Positions 22,702 to 33,999 of a stretch of 64,000 nucleotides of DNA are shown here, in pieces; positions within the stretch are counted from its first letter, which is position 1, and each line of letters begins with the position of its first letter. Both the position numbers and the translations under genes were made by a program. The stretch lies in NCBI GenBank assembly GCA_010093705.1, contig MU006113.1:53245-117244 (forward strand), read 5' to 3'. The stretch comes from Patellaria atrata CBS 101060 (Eukaryota > Ascomycota > Dothideomycetes > Patellariales > Patellariaceae). A model generated the notes under the pieces. That model worked only from the letters and a program-made list of their open reading frames with translations. It did not search any database and had not been told where the DNA came from.

Positions 22702-24807
22702 ATGGCTTCTACAGCGGAATCCATACGGCCTAATCCGTTCACAGCGGACCCGCATAATATGGGATTGGCGAAGTCGATACCAATACTACCGTCGTCATCA
22801 ACAAATGGTTCCAACTCTTCTTTGCCTTCTCCTGGAGACCCTATGGACTTCATCCCAACTCCAGGCGCACCCATGGGACCACCAACAATAAGCAGTCCAG
22901 TGCCGGATAAGAATTCCAGTAGTAACGGTAATATTAATGGTAATGTTAACGGCAGCACTACTCCCGCGACAGACGGCGAGACTACGAACGGGACAAATGG
23001 TCCAGTTGGCGCTGCTGCGGCGGCACAACAGCCAAAAGTTGTACAAACCGCATTCATTCATAAGTTATATAAGTGAGCATCGTACCTTGAATGCGCTGGT
23101 CAAGCTCAAGTGGCTTACGATCCTACAGTATGTTAGAAGATCAATCTATACAGCATTTGATATCATGGTCGCAAACAAACGAGAGCTTTGTCATGTCGCC
23201 CTCGAACGAATTTTCTAAAGTCCTTTCGTGGGTATAGGCTCCCCTTTGACCATAGTATCACTAACGATGTGTCAAAGCTCCTATTTCAAACATACGAACA
23301 TCTCATCATTCGTGCGACAGCTGAATATGTACGGGTTCCACAAAGGTACGATGGTGATTTCAAGACGGGAACATTGACAGGTGCTGATGTAGTCGTACCA
23401 GTAAGCGATGTGTTTCACACGGGCTCACCAGACTCGCCCTTGTGGGAGTTCAAGCATGGGAACGGCAGTTTTAAGAGAGGCGATCTTGTCGGTCTGAGAG
23501 AAATCAAGCGCCGAGCTTCGAGACATGCTCTGATCCACCGCGATTCTTTCTCTACCGGACCCAAGGTCGCCGTACCAACTCCTGGCACACCCGTCGAACC
23601 GATGCCAGATCCCGTCGAAGCACGGTTGAGCATTCTTGAACATAATCTTTATGAAGTCCATAACCGATTAGCAAGGTCGGAGGACAACTGCACCTTCATG
23701 GCTACCAAGTGTCAGTTGCTCAGTGAGGGTCTCATGCGCTGTCACCAAGTACGTTCCTTAACCATGTCTTTCCAACTCGAAAGTCATTGACATTTATAGT
23801 GGAATCTTGAACTCTCGAATTACATCATGGCAATGGTGCCAGATCCGGACCATCAAGTACATAGAGACGGTAAGCTCTCATTGCACCTTCCAATCCGAAG
23901 AACACCCCTCCATCGCACCCCTTCCTGTTCGAGCATACACTTACTCTCCCTCTCCCCAGCTGCCTGCATGCAACGCGAAATCTCCCGTCAGGCCGACATC
24001 CTCAGATCTTGGGATGAGCCGCAAGATCCTCTCCCCTCAGCACGCCAGCAATACTTCGGCAACCTTGGCATGGATTCCGGTCCTCCTATCTCCCCTCGCC
24101 AGTATCCGCAAGACGATCAACAACGGCGTCCCTCCCTCGTCACCGCAAACTCCCGTCAAGGCGCCTTCCGTCCCCCAGCCGCACCACATCTATCTATCTC
24201 GCCTCGCCGCTACGGCTCCATCGGAGGTGCATCCGGGAACTACTCTCCTTCCTCCTCGCGGCCCACGCAACAACCACCTCCCCCACCTCCACCACCTCCA
24301 ATGCATCAACAGCAGCAACAACACCCCCTCGCATCCGTGTCTTCCCCCCCGGCGAATCTATCGCGCCGTCACACCTCCGCAGACATCCGTCTACACGGCT
24401 GGAACGCAGGCGCCCCTCCCCCTCCACAGTCCCCGTACGCGTCGGGCCAGAACAGTGGACAGTGGCCCTCGTCGCCGCACCGCACACCCATCAGCGACAA
24501 CCAACAGCTCCGTGACGTGTTGGCGCAATACAGCTTCCAACCGTCCTCCCGATCGCGACAACCCACGCCTCCGCCCAGCGCAGAGGGAAACGGCGAGAAT
24601 GGGTGGGCACTACCTGGCCAACGGTATCCGTTCAGAGCGGGTGCGGGTCTCGGGCTGGGGCTGGGCGGTGTCGAGACCCCAGGCCCGCCGACGAGGAGGA
24701 GCTCCATGGCTAGTAACGTGCATAGTTTGCTCAATCCCGCCGAGACGGCCGAGAGGGCGGATGAGGAGGAGAGAGAGGAGGATCGGAAGAGGAAGAGAGT
24801 GTTGTAA
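22702..24807 (+). CDS. sfl1: HSF-type transcription factor, Sfl1-like
   Basis: Six exons: 22702-23072, 23129-23227, 23278-23345, 23402-23748, 23800-23869 and 23960-24807, giving 600 residues. The HSF DNA-binding domain (~115-215) is split over four exons: QTAFIHKLYNMLEDQSIQ, SWSQTNESFVMSPSNEFSKV, SSYFKHTNISSFVRQLNMYG (the recognition helix), FHKVSDVFH and SPLWEFKHGNGSFKRGDL. A coiled-coil-like stretch follows (EARLSILEHNLYEVHNRLAR). The C-terminal half is Pro/Gln/Ser-rich with a run of nine prolines and a Gln tract, and ends SNVHSLLNPAETAERADEEE and a basic KRKRVL. Such proteins in yeasts (Sfl1) repress flocculation and filamentation genes in the nucleus; the role in this fungus is inferred. 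Second-exon splicing uses a GTGGGT donor and an AAG acceptor, chosen because it restores the domain. Confidence 0.88.
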
Positions 24808-24938
24808 GTGAGGGGATTTGTTGCGGTCATCTAACTTTTTCCATTTTCGGTTCATCTATTCCTAGCTATTTCAATGCATTTACTTTTCCTTCTTTTTCCA
24901 CGCGTTTAATTTTCGACTTCTTCAGTTTTTTTTTAGTG

Positions 24939-24964
24939 TTTTTTTTTTTTTTTTTTTTTTTTTT
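24939..24964. repeat. T homopolymer, 26 bases
   Basis: An uninterrupted run of T about 130 bp after the stop codon of the HSF-type gene, preceded by two shorter T runs. It would give a 3' UTR poly(U) tract if transcribed. It could equally be an old reverse-transcribed A tail on the other strand. Confidence 0.8.
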
Positions 24965-25287
24965 GGCGGTTTCTGCGTCTTGCGGAAATAGGAATACTCA
25001 CATGGCGGCTAATGTTTGAAAATTCGGGCAACGGGGGATAGGGTTGATGGGAGGATTTATTTTGGGATTTTTGAGCCGCATGCTTGATTTTGCATTCGGG
25101 TTGGGACTGAGGAGGGGATATCTGAGTGCGATGGAGTGGGGGGTTTGTTGTCGCCGATATCCTTAGGTTGTTACCTTGAGCGCGAAATCAAAATTATGAA
25201 TATCTGCCCTAGTGTGACTGGCGGTTCCCGCGTGTTTGATATACCCACTTTCGCCACTTTCAGACGTTATGGGACAGTATATACTAC

Positions 25288-25462
25288 AGTACGGCAAGTG
25301 CAGTACAGATGCTCGCGCTGTACAGTACAGAAAGTCTCAGTCTCAAGCGTCCACACAAAGACGCACCGACCACCTTATACTATAAATGTGTACTATATGT
25401 GCTATACACCATGAACAACCAGCCAGCGGTACTGTACGGTTCTGTACGGTACGGTACGGTAG
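25288..25462. repeat. Cluster of GTACAG palindromes and GTACG iterations
   Basis: This includes CTGTACAGTACAG at 25318-25330 and, at 25430-25462, ACTGTACGG followed by TCTGTACGG and three GTACG iterations. It is the densest copy group of the motif also seen at 18771-19348. Confidence 0.7.
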
Positions 25463-26324
25463 ACTCGAAGCTGCGTCTGACGTGAGTATGGAGAAGAGGG
25501 GAGTAGATCGTACGGGGGACGTGAGCATATTGTATAGACCTATGGACTTGTACTGCACGGACACTGCTAAGGAAGAGATATGTGAGTCCAAGGAGGGCAC
25601 AATCAAGACAAAATCCGTTCCCACGCAAATCACGATAATAGTTGCACTTAAGATAAAAATGGAGACAGAATAATCTCTCATTACCTAGCACGACACTACG
25701 CACGCACACCACAGCCTCTACCTTCTCACACCATCCATCGTCATCCAGCCCGCCATCCTCACAGCAACGTACACCTCATCTAGAGACCACGAGCCCCTAC
25801 TGAGCCACTAGGGCATTTCGAAGCCCACGGCTCCATAATCAACGGTGTAGTAAGACCGTTGAAGACGGGAAAGCTGGGGTCGGCGGAAACAGCAAACCGC
25901 AAAGAGCAGACAGGAGCGGGAGAGTTCCTTAACTCGATCCACCACTACCGGAGCGGAGTTTGAACGGACTAACAAAAGGAACAACATGCGAGGACGTCGC
26001 AGACGTTTAGGGGTTTAGAGTTGAGGGGATTGTAAGTAGCAAAACGCCGAAGGGGGAAAAGTTTCCTGAAGCTCGGAAAAATGGGGACGGGGTATCATTA
26101 TCGAAGTTGGGAAAGGGGACCCGCGCGAAATTGGCATTCTGAGTGACTGCGGGGGGAAAATGATAGGTGTGCTTCCTCATTCTGAGTATCAAGATGTGAT
26201 TTACCCGTTTTTTTTTTTTTTCCAATATTGATGCTGTAAGGACCGTTGTGCGAGCCGTTGTGTTTTAGATGGTCTTGGGAGATCGGCTGTTGCTGTTCAG
26301 GGTGCGCAAATCAGCAATCATGGC

Positions 26325-27302
26325 CTAAACGGAATAAAGCAATTGTGACCTATATGGGAAGAAAGCAAAGGAGGAGCAGTGTAGTGATTGCAAATCCAGC
26401 CCCGAACCCCAACAACGCGTCAGCCAAACGACGAAAGAACTGGGACACACTCACCCCATATCCACAAGATCATCCACATGGTTGCACATGGCCACGAACA
26501 GATCAAAGAACAATTTGCCACCAATCTCCATCTCCATCTGCATGGTGCCGCTGCGCTTGAAGGTGCGTCGGCTGCGGATAATGAGTGCTAGGTAATGAGC
26601 GCGGAGGCGCGAGTCACTGTCGGGCGTGTTCTCGTAGGCATAGCGCGCACTGCGGAGGATGGTACCAACCTCGATCCCGCTCTGCAGGCCCTGCTTGCGC
26701 AGGGAGAGCTTTTTGAGCTCTTCGAGGCCGTACCGTTCCGCCGCGCAGTACACGGCCGTGTCACGGAGAATAAGGTCGCCCACGCCTGAGTGGAAGATTG
26801 TCGGCTCGACGGCGCCGCGGTCGCCGGTACGGGGATCGATTTCGTCTGTCGCTCCCTCGAGTGTAAAGGTTTGACGCTTCCTGTCGTGCTGGAGACGCGG
26901 GTAGTAGTCACCTTTGTAGAGGTACTCGAGGACGCAGGAAAGGACTTCGGGTTCTTCGTCGGGAAGAGAGATGCGTCGAGCGCTCTCGAAGAACTGGCCG
27001 CGACAGGCCGCTGCGAAGAACGGCGAGTGGCTCAGTACGTCTTCATGAGCTGCGAACAGCCTCTGGTCTTGTCCAACCACGAGGGTTATAATCGCGCTGG
27101 TGAGGTTTGGGGAAACGCTGTCGCACATTAATATCTTTTGGTGTAACCGTCTCTTCTATGAAGATCTGACTCACCTCCCCACCGACGCAGGGCTGTCCAA
27201 CTTCTCGAGCATCTTCTGCTTGACAGGCTCTCGAAACGATCTCTTCGAAAGTTTAGTTGCCTTGTTCACACGATCTTTTGAGGTGAAAGAGCGTTTGAAC
27301 AT
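26325..27302 (-). CDS. BTB/POZ domain protein
   Basis: Three exons: 27302-27175, 27117-26455 and 26349-26325, giving 271 residues. The last exon is only eight codons and is less certain; without it the frame would run into GTGAGT and stop soon after. The first 42 residues are basic (MFKRSFTSKDRVNKATKLSK). The BTB fold follows (~44-135): AIITLVVGQDQRLFAAHEDV, LSHSPFFAAACRGQFFES, SLPDEEPEVLSCVLEYLYKG. The C-terminal part has VYCAAERYGLEELKKLSLRK, typical of fungal BTB proteins. Such domains mediate dimerisation and often recruit Cullin-3, but no BACK or Kelch domain is seen. The partner is unknown. Confidence 0.85.
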
Positions 27303-27573
27303 ATTGTCGAAGGCGAAGATCGTAACGAGCGACGGAAGTGAGAGGGTTTTAAAGAATGTTAATTTGACGCGAGGGTCATGAGAGGGGAGCTCCGGAAGGC
27401 CTTAAGAGACTCGATCATCCAACGGCGAATTGGTTAAATCCGGGAGGTTGAAAGAGCTCAGAAGGTCTTTGCAAGAATCTGCACCGTGGTGAGTGAGATT
27501 CAAGCGCTGATAGCGGCGGCTCTGACTTGTCAATGGAAGCGTGGAGAAATGGGAAGTTTGCGGGGGCGGGCTG

Positions 27574-27581
27574 TTTATATA
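27574..27581 (-). promoter_or_regulatory. TATA-box candidate for the BTB gene
   Basis: TATATAAA on the minus strand, about 270 bp upstream of the BTB start codon and in a GC-rich surround. A second TATATA lies near 27734. Confidence 0.4.
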
Positions 27582-28449
27582 GTCGCAAGCACAGGCCCTT
27601 TGAGACATTCGCGGTGACTGGTGTTGGTTGGTGTTGAATGGCATGTTATCCCTGTCAATACCTGTAGGCTGCGGACGATAGCCAGGGCGATGCCCTTGGC
27701 TGCATCTGCCCAAAAGTCATTGGATCCCTTGGGTATATAAGGCAAGGCAACAATCGTAGGGCAACAAGGCGAACGTTGATATCGACCCTATTTCCGGGGA
27801 AGATGCTTTTGGATATAGCTTCGTGTCCGAATCGGAGTTACCGCGTGATGACTAAAGGATGATATTGAACAGAGGAAAGAAATTGGCATGGTATTCTGAT
27901 ATCGGTCATAGACAAGCTTATGGCACGATGGAACGGGAATAGAACTATGGACCTGTGCCAACAGATCAATGGTATGACTTGAAAGAGATGGATGTACAGT
28001 ATGGACTACCTTACCTACAGCCCTCTGCGGGTTGCTTACCCTTTCATGGGATTTTGAAAGATTTAGGGAAATCATTACCTCCGGTTCAGTTGATGTTCAG
28101 AACAGCAGAAGGTTAGGAGGGAGGGCCATGCTGTCAAAGGGTCTTTGAAACGGGACCCGATGAAGTGTTATGGTCATCTTCGAGGTCGAGACAATAAGGT
28201 CATTTTGACACTCGCTCTTGATTCTTTAAAAGAAATCAAAGAGTTGAGTGAGTCCATGGACGAATTTCTGTCATAAGTTAGCCCGTGCTTAGAGCTAGTA
28301 CCATCCAATACTGTACCTGAATACTTATCGTGTACCTATCAAGCTGAATGTACCAGGCAACAATATAAGTCCTTCACTACTCGGGTTAGCTACTGAGCTT
28401 TGATCAAACGACATCTGCCTGACACTTGACATATCCCATCTGGAAAACA

Positions 28450-28457
28450 TATATAAA
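28450..28457 (+). promoter_or_regulatory. TATA-box candidate for the E2 gene
   Basis: TATATAAA about 163 bp upstream of the E2 start codon, followed by a CT-rich stretch, a common arrangement for strongly expressed fungal genes. Confidence 0.45.
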
Positions 28458-28619
28458 GTACCTTATACTCACCTCAATCGTACACACTCTCTCATCTCTT
28501 CCGCAACTGCCTCCGGAGACCCCACTACTAGTTCTCACGCTCCCCCACTACACGAAGAAAGAAGCTCTTTCCACAAACATACAATTCGGCACGCGGGTGA
28601 CACTTAATACTCGATCACC

Positions 28620-29217
28620 ATGGCAAACCGTAAACGAATTGTCAAAGTATGAGTGGAATACCTTAGCCAGACATCAAGCTGTCATATATCTCCGCACCTG
28701 TATGCTAAGACTCATTGCTAGGAATTGTCAGATGTAACTCGCTCCCCTCCACCAGGCACACGCGTACAACTCCTCGATGAATCCGACGTTCATATCTGGG
28801 AGGTCCTCATGGACGGTCCTCCCGAGTCTGTCTACGTTGTATGTATAGGTGTTCTACCCCTCACTTCGCTCTCATACTCACAGCATTGTCACAAAGGGTG
28901 GCCACTTTAAGATCAAAGTCACACTTCCCACAGATTACCCCTTCAAACCTCCCCTCCTGAGCTTCACGACCAAGATCTACCATCCCAATGTCTCTAATGA
29001 CGACAAAGGATCCATGTGTCTTGGTATGCTGCGGTCCGATGAGTGGAAGCCGGCGAATAGGATCAGTGCGGCCATAGAGATGGCGAGGAACTTACTCATA
29101 GCACCGAATGCCGATGATGCGGTGGAGGTTAGCATCGCGGATCAGTTCAAGAACGACCGTGCGGAGTTTGAAAAGATCGCTAAAGACTGGACGAAGAGGT
29201 ACGCTGGGAAGGCGTAG
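28620..29217 (+). CDS. Ubiquitin-conjugating enzyme E2
   Basis: Three exons: 28620-28646, 28722-28838 and 28897-29217, giving 154 residues, the size of a bare UBC domain. The chain begins MANRKRIVKELSDVTRSPPP. It has the core PESVYVGGHFKIKVTLPTDYP, the HPN motif at 77-79 (IYHPNV) and the catalytic Cys at 89 (KGSMCLGML). The C-terminal helices end WTKRYAGKA. It would accept ubiquitin as a thioester from E1 and pass it on with an E3, in cytosol or nucleus. It resembles Ubc4/Ubc5-class enzymes in layout, but the sequence between HPN and Cys and the helix-2 region (AIEMARNLLIAPNADDAVEV) is divergent enough that I do not assign an orthologue. The second intron ends in AAG, chosen because it gives VYVGGHF. 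Confidence 0.92.
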
Positions 29218-29593
29218 ATATATGAACGTAATGGGAGTGGGTGTTGGGCAATGTGTCGAGGGTAATACAGTGGTGCGGAAACCATTTCAGGCGCTGGGAA
29301 TGCATCGAGACGGAGTTATCCTGATATTTCGTCACTCTAGAACAGTCCTTTCTATAGGCTGCCAGGAGCGAGCTCACTATGGATTAGATGATTACGACTA
29401 ATGGGAGGAATAACTCCTCATCCCATCACTATGTGCAGAAGCTCCTACTCTGATTTAACCACAAAGATCGCCCCAAGGTGATCTGAAAACGTTCCAATCG
29501 AAATATGTACAAGTACAATACGATGAGCACCTTGATGGTTAGATTTCAGCAGAAAGAGTGTATAATAATGACTGTAGAATGCACATAATACGC
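29218..29593. other. Convergent 3' intergenic
   Basis: This is 376 bp between the E2 gene and the small membrane-protein gene. No feature is seen beyond likely 3' UTRs. Confidence 0.5.
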
Positions 29594-30293
29594 TCATTCT
29601 CCGTCAAGGATGGAGCTAGCTAGAGGTCCGAAGAAGGGTAGCTCGCATCTGTCGAGTATCGCAGCTGTATTATATCAGTCTTGGTTGCCATCCTACCAGT
29701 AGAACTTTCACTCACCATCTTGATAGGCCTTAAACGTCAAATATCCTATTAGCCCCAGATCGCAAATAAGCAACAAATATGAAATGAAGCTCGTCCAAGA
29801 GAATATTATATGCACAATCTCCACAAGTCAGCATGTCTCACACACCTTTCCCAGCCTCATCCACCTAACCACTTACAAACATAAACGTGAACAATAAACT
29901 ACTCTGCCACGCATGAAATCTGACATAATCACTCCTATGCTCCAGCACCAACAGTAGTACTGCTCCAGCCGGCGGCAGTAACAAATACGCCAAACACGCC
30001 TCATAGTCCATCCTTATGCCTAGCCGAGTCTCAAACATATCGATGTCTTCCCTTCCACTTCCGAAACCACTCGGGGCAGGAAGCCCACTCTGCCCGCGCT
30101 CTACATCGGGGTTGTCGAAGTATGTGCTGCGCGGGGCGTGTTCATTGCGCGGTGATGTCACTGCCGCGGTGCCGATGTTCCGGGTTGCGTTTAAGGATGC
30201 GCGGGGGGAGGGAGAGAGATGGGGTGAGGTTGGAGGCGGAGAGAGGGCGCGGACAGTCTCTGGAGTTGTGTCTTGGTAGGGAGCGAAGGACAT
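29594..30293 (-). CDS. Small multi-pass membrane protein, DUF4870/UPF0132-like
   Basis: Three exons: 30293-29877, 29818-29716 and 29664-29594, giving 196 residues. The first ~90 residues are Pro/Ser/Thr-rich and probably cytosolic. Hydrophobic segments follow: CLAYLLLPPAGAVLLLVLEH, a conserved-looking DYVRFHAWQSSLLFTFMF, and IVHIIFSW...YLLLICDLGLIGYL. The chain then reads FKAYQDAAILDRCELPFFG and ends SSILDGE. The pattern of two or three membrane helices with a W/H/Q motif between them matches small DUF4870/UPF0132 proteins of fungi and bacteria, whose biochemical role is not established. The gene is divergent from the dolichol-phosphate mannose synthase gene with only 232 bp between start codons, so the promoter is shared. 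Confidence 0.8.
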
Positions 30294-30525
30294 TTTGGTG
30301 CTATTTGGAGGTGGTGTTTATGAAAGCTGCGGGATAACTACTGTAAGGTACAGACGATAAGGTCGGGAAGCTCTATGATCGGGATATCTTCGGGTGTGCT
30401 TGTGAGGACACCCTTGTGCTTAGGGATAGGAGCTCCTCCGTGTTTATAAACAGGAGAACGAGAGATTACCACCCCCGACTGACATTTGAAACTCTGACCT
30501 GACGCTCATTTGAATTGATATCACG

Positions 30526-31312
<787 letters not shown>

Positions 31313-31715
31313 GTTCAATGTGATAGAAGGATCGGGAGGGTGTAGGTATCATCTATATGGAGTTGGAAATATCCTAAGGTTGGATATGGATAGATTATTG
31401 TAATATTGAGTCTATGAAATCTGTCTCATGTCACTTATGCTCCCTTTGCCACAGACCTCTCAGCTCGTCCTCCGCCTTATTCTACCCTACGTTTCCGGAA
31501 ATTCCTCGACATTCACGTTCTCGTCTAAGGGAATGCGTGAGATGAACTTTTTTGGGCCCCTGTCAGTAAGAGCCGCATCGCGCCTTGGCGTCGACTAAGC
31601 GAAAAGCGCCCACACAACAGCGAACCTCAACCTCGACTGTGGCTCTGAGAATTCTATTGCGACAATACAACACCGGCGACTAGGCCACGACAACATCAAT
31701 CACTAGTTGCCCATT
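31313..31715. other. Intergenic / ribosomal-protein gene promoter
   Basis: This is 403 bp between tandem genes. It has pyrimidine-rich blocks around 31440-31500 and 31620-31700, as is common upstream of ribosomal-protein genes. No separate gene is seen. Confidence 0.5.
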
Positions 31716-32515
31716 ATGTGTAAGTTCTTTATCAGCGCCTTACGCGCGGCCTCAATGATATACTGACCAATTCTGCAGCTCTCGTATCCGGCGAGAAGAG
31801 GTATACGGAGTCCACGACAGCCCCCGACAGTATGGCTTCTAACAATGATATAGCAACTTCCAATTTATCCTTCGTCTCCTCAACACCAATGTTGATGGCA
31901 AGCAGAAGGTTATGTACGCCTTGACTAAGTAAGGAACACCAAACAAGGGTTAGAAAGGTGGCAGAGGCTCATCTACAATAGGATCAAGGGTGTCGGCCGT
32001 CGTTATTCCAACTTGGTTTGCAAGAAGGCGGATGTTGAGTAAGGATATACCATGGAGATTTGGCCTTCAAAATGCAATTCTGACGGCTGGAATAGTCTCA
32101 ATAAGCGCGCCGGTGAACTTACCTCTGAAGAGCTTGAACGCATTGTCACCATGTAATATGCCCTCTCCACCATCACCTATTCATCACCATTCGCTTTTCG
32201 ACCCATTTGCTCCTGCTTAAACTTCGGTTTATCTATTTTTCGGTCTACTAATCAGACTGTAGCATCCAAAACCCTACCCAATACAAGATTCCCGCCTGGT
32301 TCCTGAACAGACAGCGCGATATCGTCGATGGCAAGGACTCACAAATCCTCGCCAACGGTGTCGACTCTAAGCTCCGTGACGATTTGGAACGCCTAAAGAA
32401 GATCCGAGCGCACAGGGGTCTTCGTCACTATTGGGGTCTCAGAGTTAGGGGTCAACACTCGAAGACGACCGGCAGGCGCGGAAGGACCGTCGGTGTGTCG
32501 AAGAAGAAGGGTTAA
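31716..32515 (+). CDS. rps18: 40S ribosomal protein S18 (uS13)
   Basis: Six exons: 31716-31719, 31779-31800, 31854-31928, 31982-32038, 32096-32152 and 32263-32515, giving 155 residues, the normal size. The first exon is only ATG plus one base, so the start codon is split from the rest by an intron, a habit of ribosomal-protein genes. The chain reads [20 protein letters not shown], then [40 protein letters not shown] and [20 protein letters not shown], and ends VGVSKKKG. It sits in the head of the small subunit and contacts the P-site tRNA and bridge to the 60S. All five introns are required: unspliced frames stop within a few codons. Confidence 0.96.
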
Positions 32516-32706
32516 GCATGTGCGAGACGATTGGAGTTTGTACTTGGGGGTTTGCGTTTGGCTGCATTTGCTGGGCTGCCTCCTAGAATCATTGAAATGG
32601 AATGGAAATTCACGTGTGACTATTACGGCTTGATAGGAATAAAATTTCCGTCGATTTACAGTGGTTCTATCCAATATGACTTTCATTTTTTCATCCTACG
32701 GTCTCT

Positions 32707-33709
32707 TTAGTAATCGTAAAATCCCTTCCCAGTTTTCTTCCCTAACCAACCTGCGTCCACCATCTTCCGCAACAGCACCGCGGGTCTATATTTACTATCC
32801 CCCGTCTCCTCATACAACACCCGCATAATCGCCAAACACGTATCAATCCCAATAAAATCCGCCAACTGCAGCGGGCCCATGGGCACATTCGTCCCATTCT
32901 TCATAATAGCATCAATATCATCTCTCTCCCCGACCCCAGTCTCCAAACATATAATAGCCTCATTAATATATGGCATGAGAATTCTGTTGGCCAGAAACCC
33001 GGGCGAGTCCCCAGACTGCGAGGGAATCTTGCCCATCGCCTTGCAGAACGATATAGCGGTGGATACAGTGGCCTCGGACGTCTGCAGGCCGGTTATGATT
33101 TCGACGCCCTTTTGGACCGGTACGGGGTTCATGAAGTGCGTGCTCACGACGCGCGAGGCCGCATCCGGGGAGCCAGTCGCCGCAGCGATCTTAGTGATGG
33201 AGATGGAGGAGGTATTAGTCGCGAGGATGGCATGCGGGGCGCAGATCGAGGCGAGGCGGGCGAAGATGTCAGTCTTGAGCGAGGGAATCTCCGGCACAGC
33301 TTCGATCACGAAGTCGACGTCCGAGACGTCTTCCATGTTTGTGCTCACGCTCAATCGCTCCCGTGTAGCAGCCGCATCGTCTTTGGAGATCCGTTGCTTC
33401 CCGACGTCTTTCTCGAGGAGCTTGTCGGCGAACTTGAGACCTTTGTCTAGAGAGGCTTGCGAGGTGTCGATTAGCTTTACGGGGATTTGGGCTTTTTGCG
33501 CGGCTACGAGGGCGATTCCTAGGCCCTGAGTATAGTCAATTGGGTGTTCGAGTTGAAGGGGAGAATGGGTGCTGTACCATCTGTCCTGCTCCAATAACCC
33601 CGAGCTTCTTCACCTCTGCAGGCCCGGAAATGGGAGCGGAGCTGAATTGGCGACATTGGTGAACGGCCCGGCGGCAAAGTGCTTGCCGTGAAGCTGCCGA
33701 AAGAGACAT
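32707..33709 (-). CDS. 3-hydroxyacyl-CoA dehydrogenase, mitochondrial type
   Basis: Two exons: 33709-33578 and 33525-32707, giving 316 residues. It oxidises L-3-hydroxyacyl-CoA (or 3-hydroxybutyryl-CoA) with NAD+. The N-terminus ([20 protein letters not shown]) is rich in Arg and Ser without acids, as in a mitochondrial presequence. The Rossmann GxGxxG is at 40-45 (GAGQMG), and the intron splits it right after Met44. Further motifs are [29 protein letters not shown], the catalytic-His segment [10 protein letters not shown], and [19 protein letters not shown] in the C-terminal dimer domain. The chain ends [11 protein letters not shown]. This is the short, monofunctional form. The start codon lies 290 bp from the divergent tof1 start. 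Confidence 0.94.
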
Positions 33710-33999
33710 TATGGTAATAGAGATTTAAAAGGGGAGTTGTACAGCTCTTTGACAGAAATCACTGAATGGGTGTGTGAGTTCCGTGAAGCTTGTGATACAT
33801 TATGACGGACCTCGGGTAGAAGCGGTCTTCCCTCCGACGAAATGGAAAGCTTGTGCAAACCTTGCAAACACCAGTTCCCACAACCCCTGTCAGGCGCGTC
33901 TCGCATCGCGTCTTTCGCGTAAAGCTGTTTTAAGTTCTATCAGTTTGTCCATAAACTCATGTAAATGTTTGATCGTCTGCATTTTGAAAGCACAACAAG

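Larger units (their letters stand above)
24808..26324. other. Convergent 3' intergenic, 1.5 kb
   Basis: It lies between the 3' ends of the HSF-type and BTB genes. It contains a 26-base T run (24939-24964), a second T run near 26210-26221, and a dense cluster of GTACAG/GTACGG repeats (25288-25462). Open frames here (25136-25712 both strands) follow the repeats and do not look coding. Confidence 0.5.
27303..28619. other. Divergent promoter region, 1.3 kb
   Basis: Shared upstream DNA of the BTB gene (-) and the E2 gene (+). TATA-like elements occur in both orientations. Frames at 27402-27713 and 27788-28075 (-) lack coding character. Confidence 0.5.
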
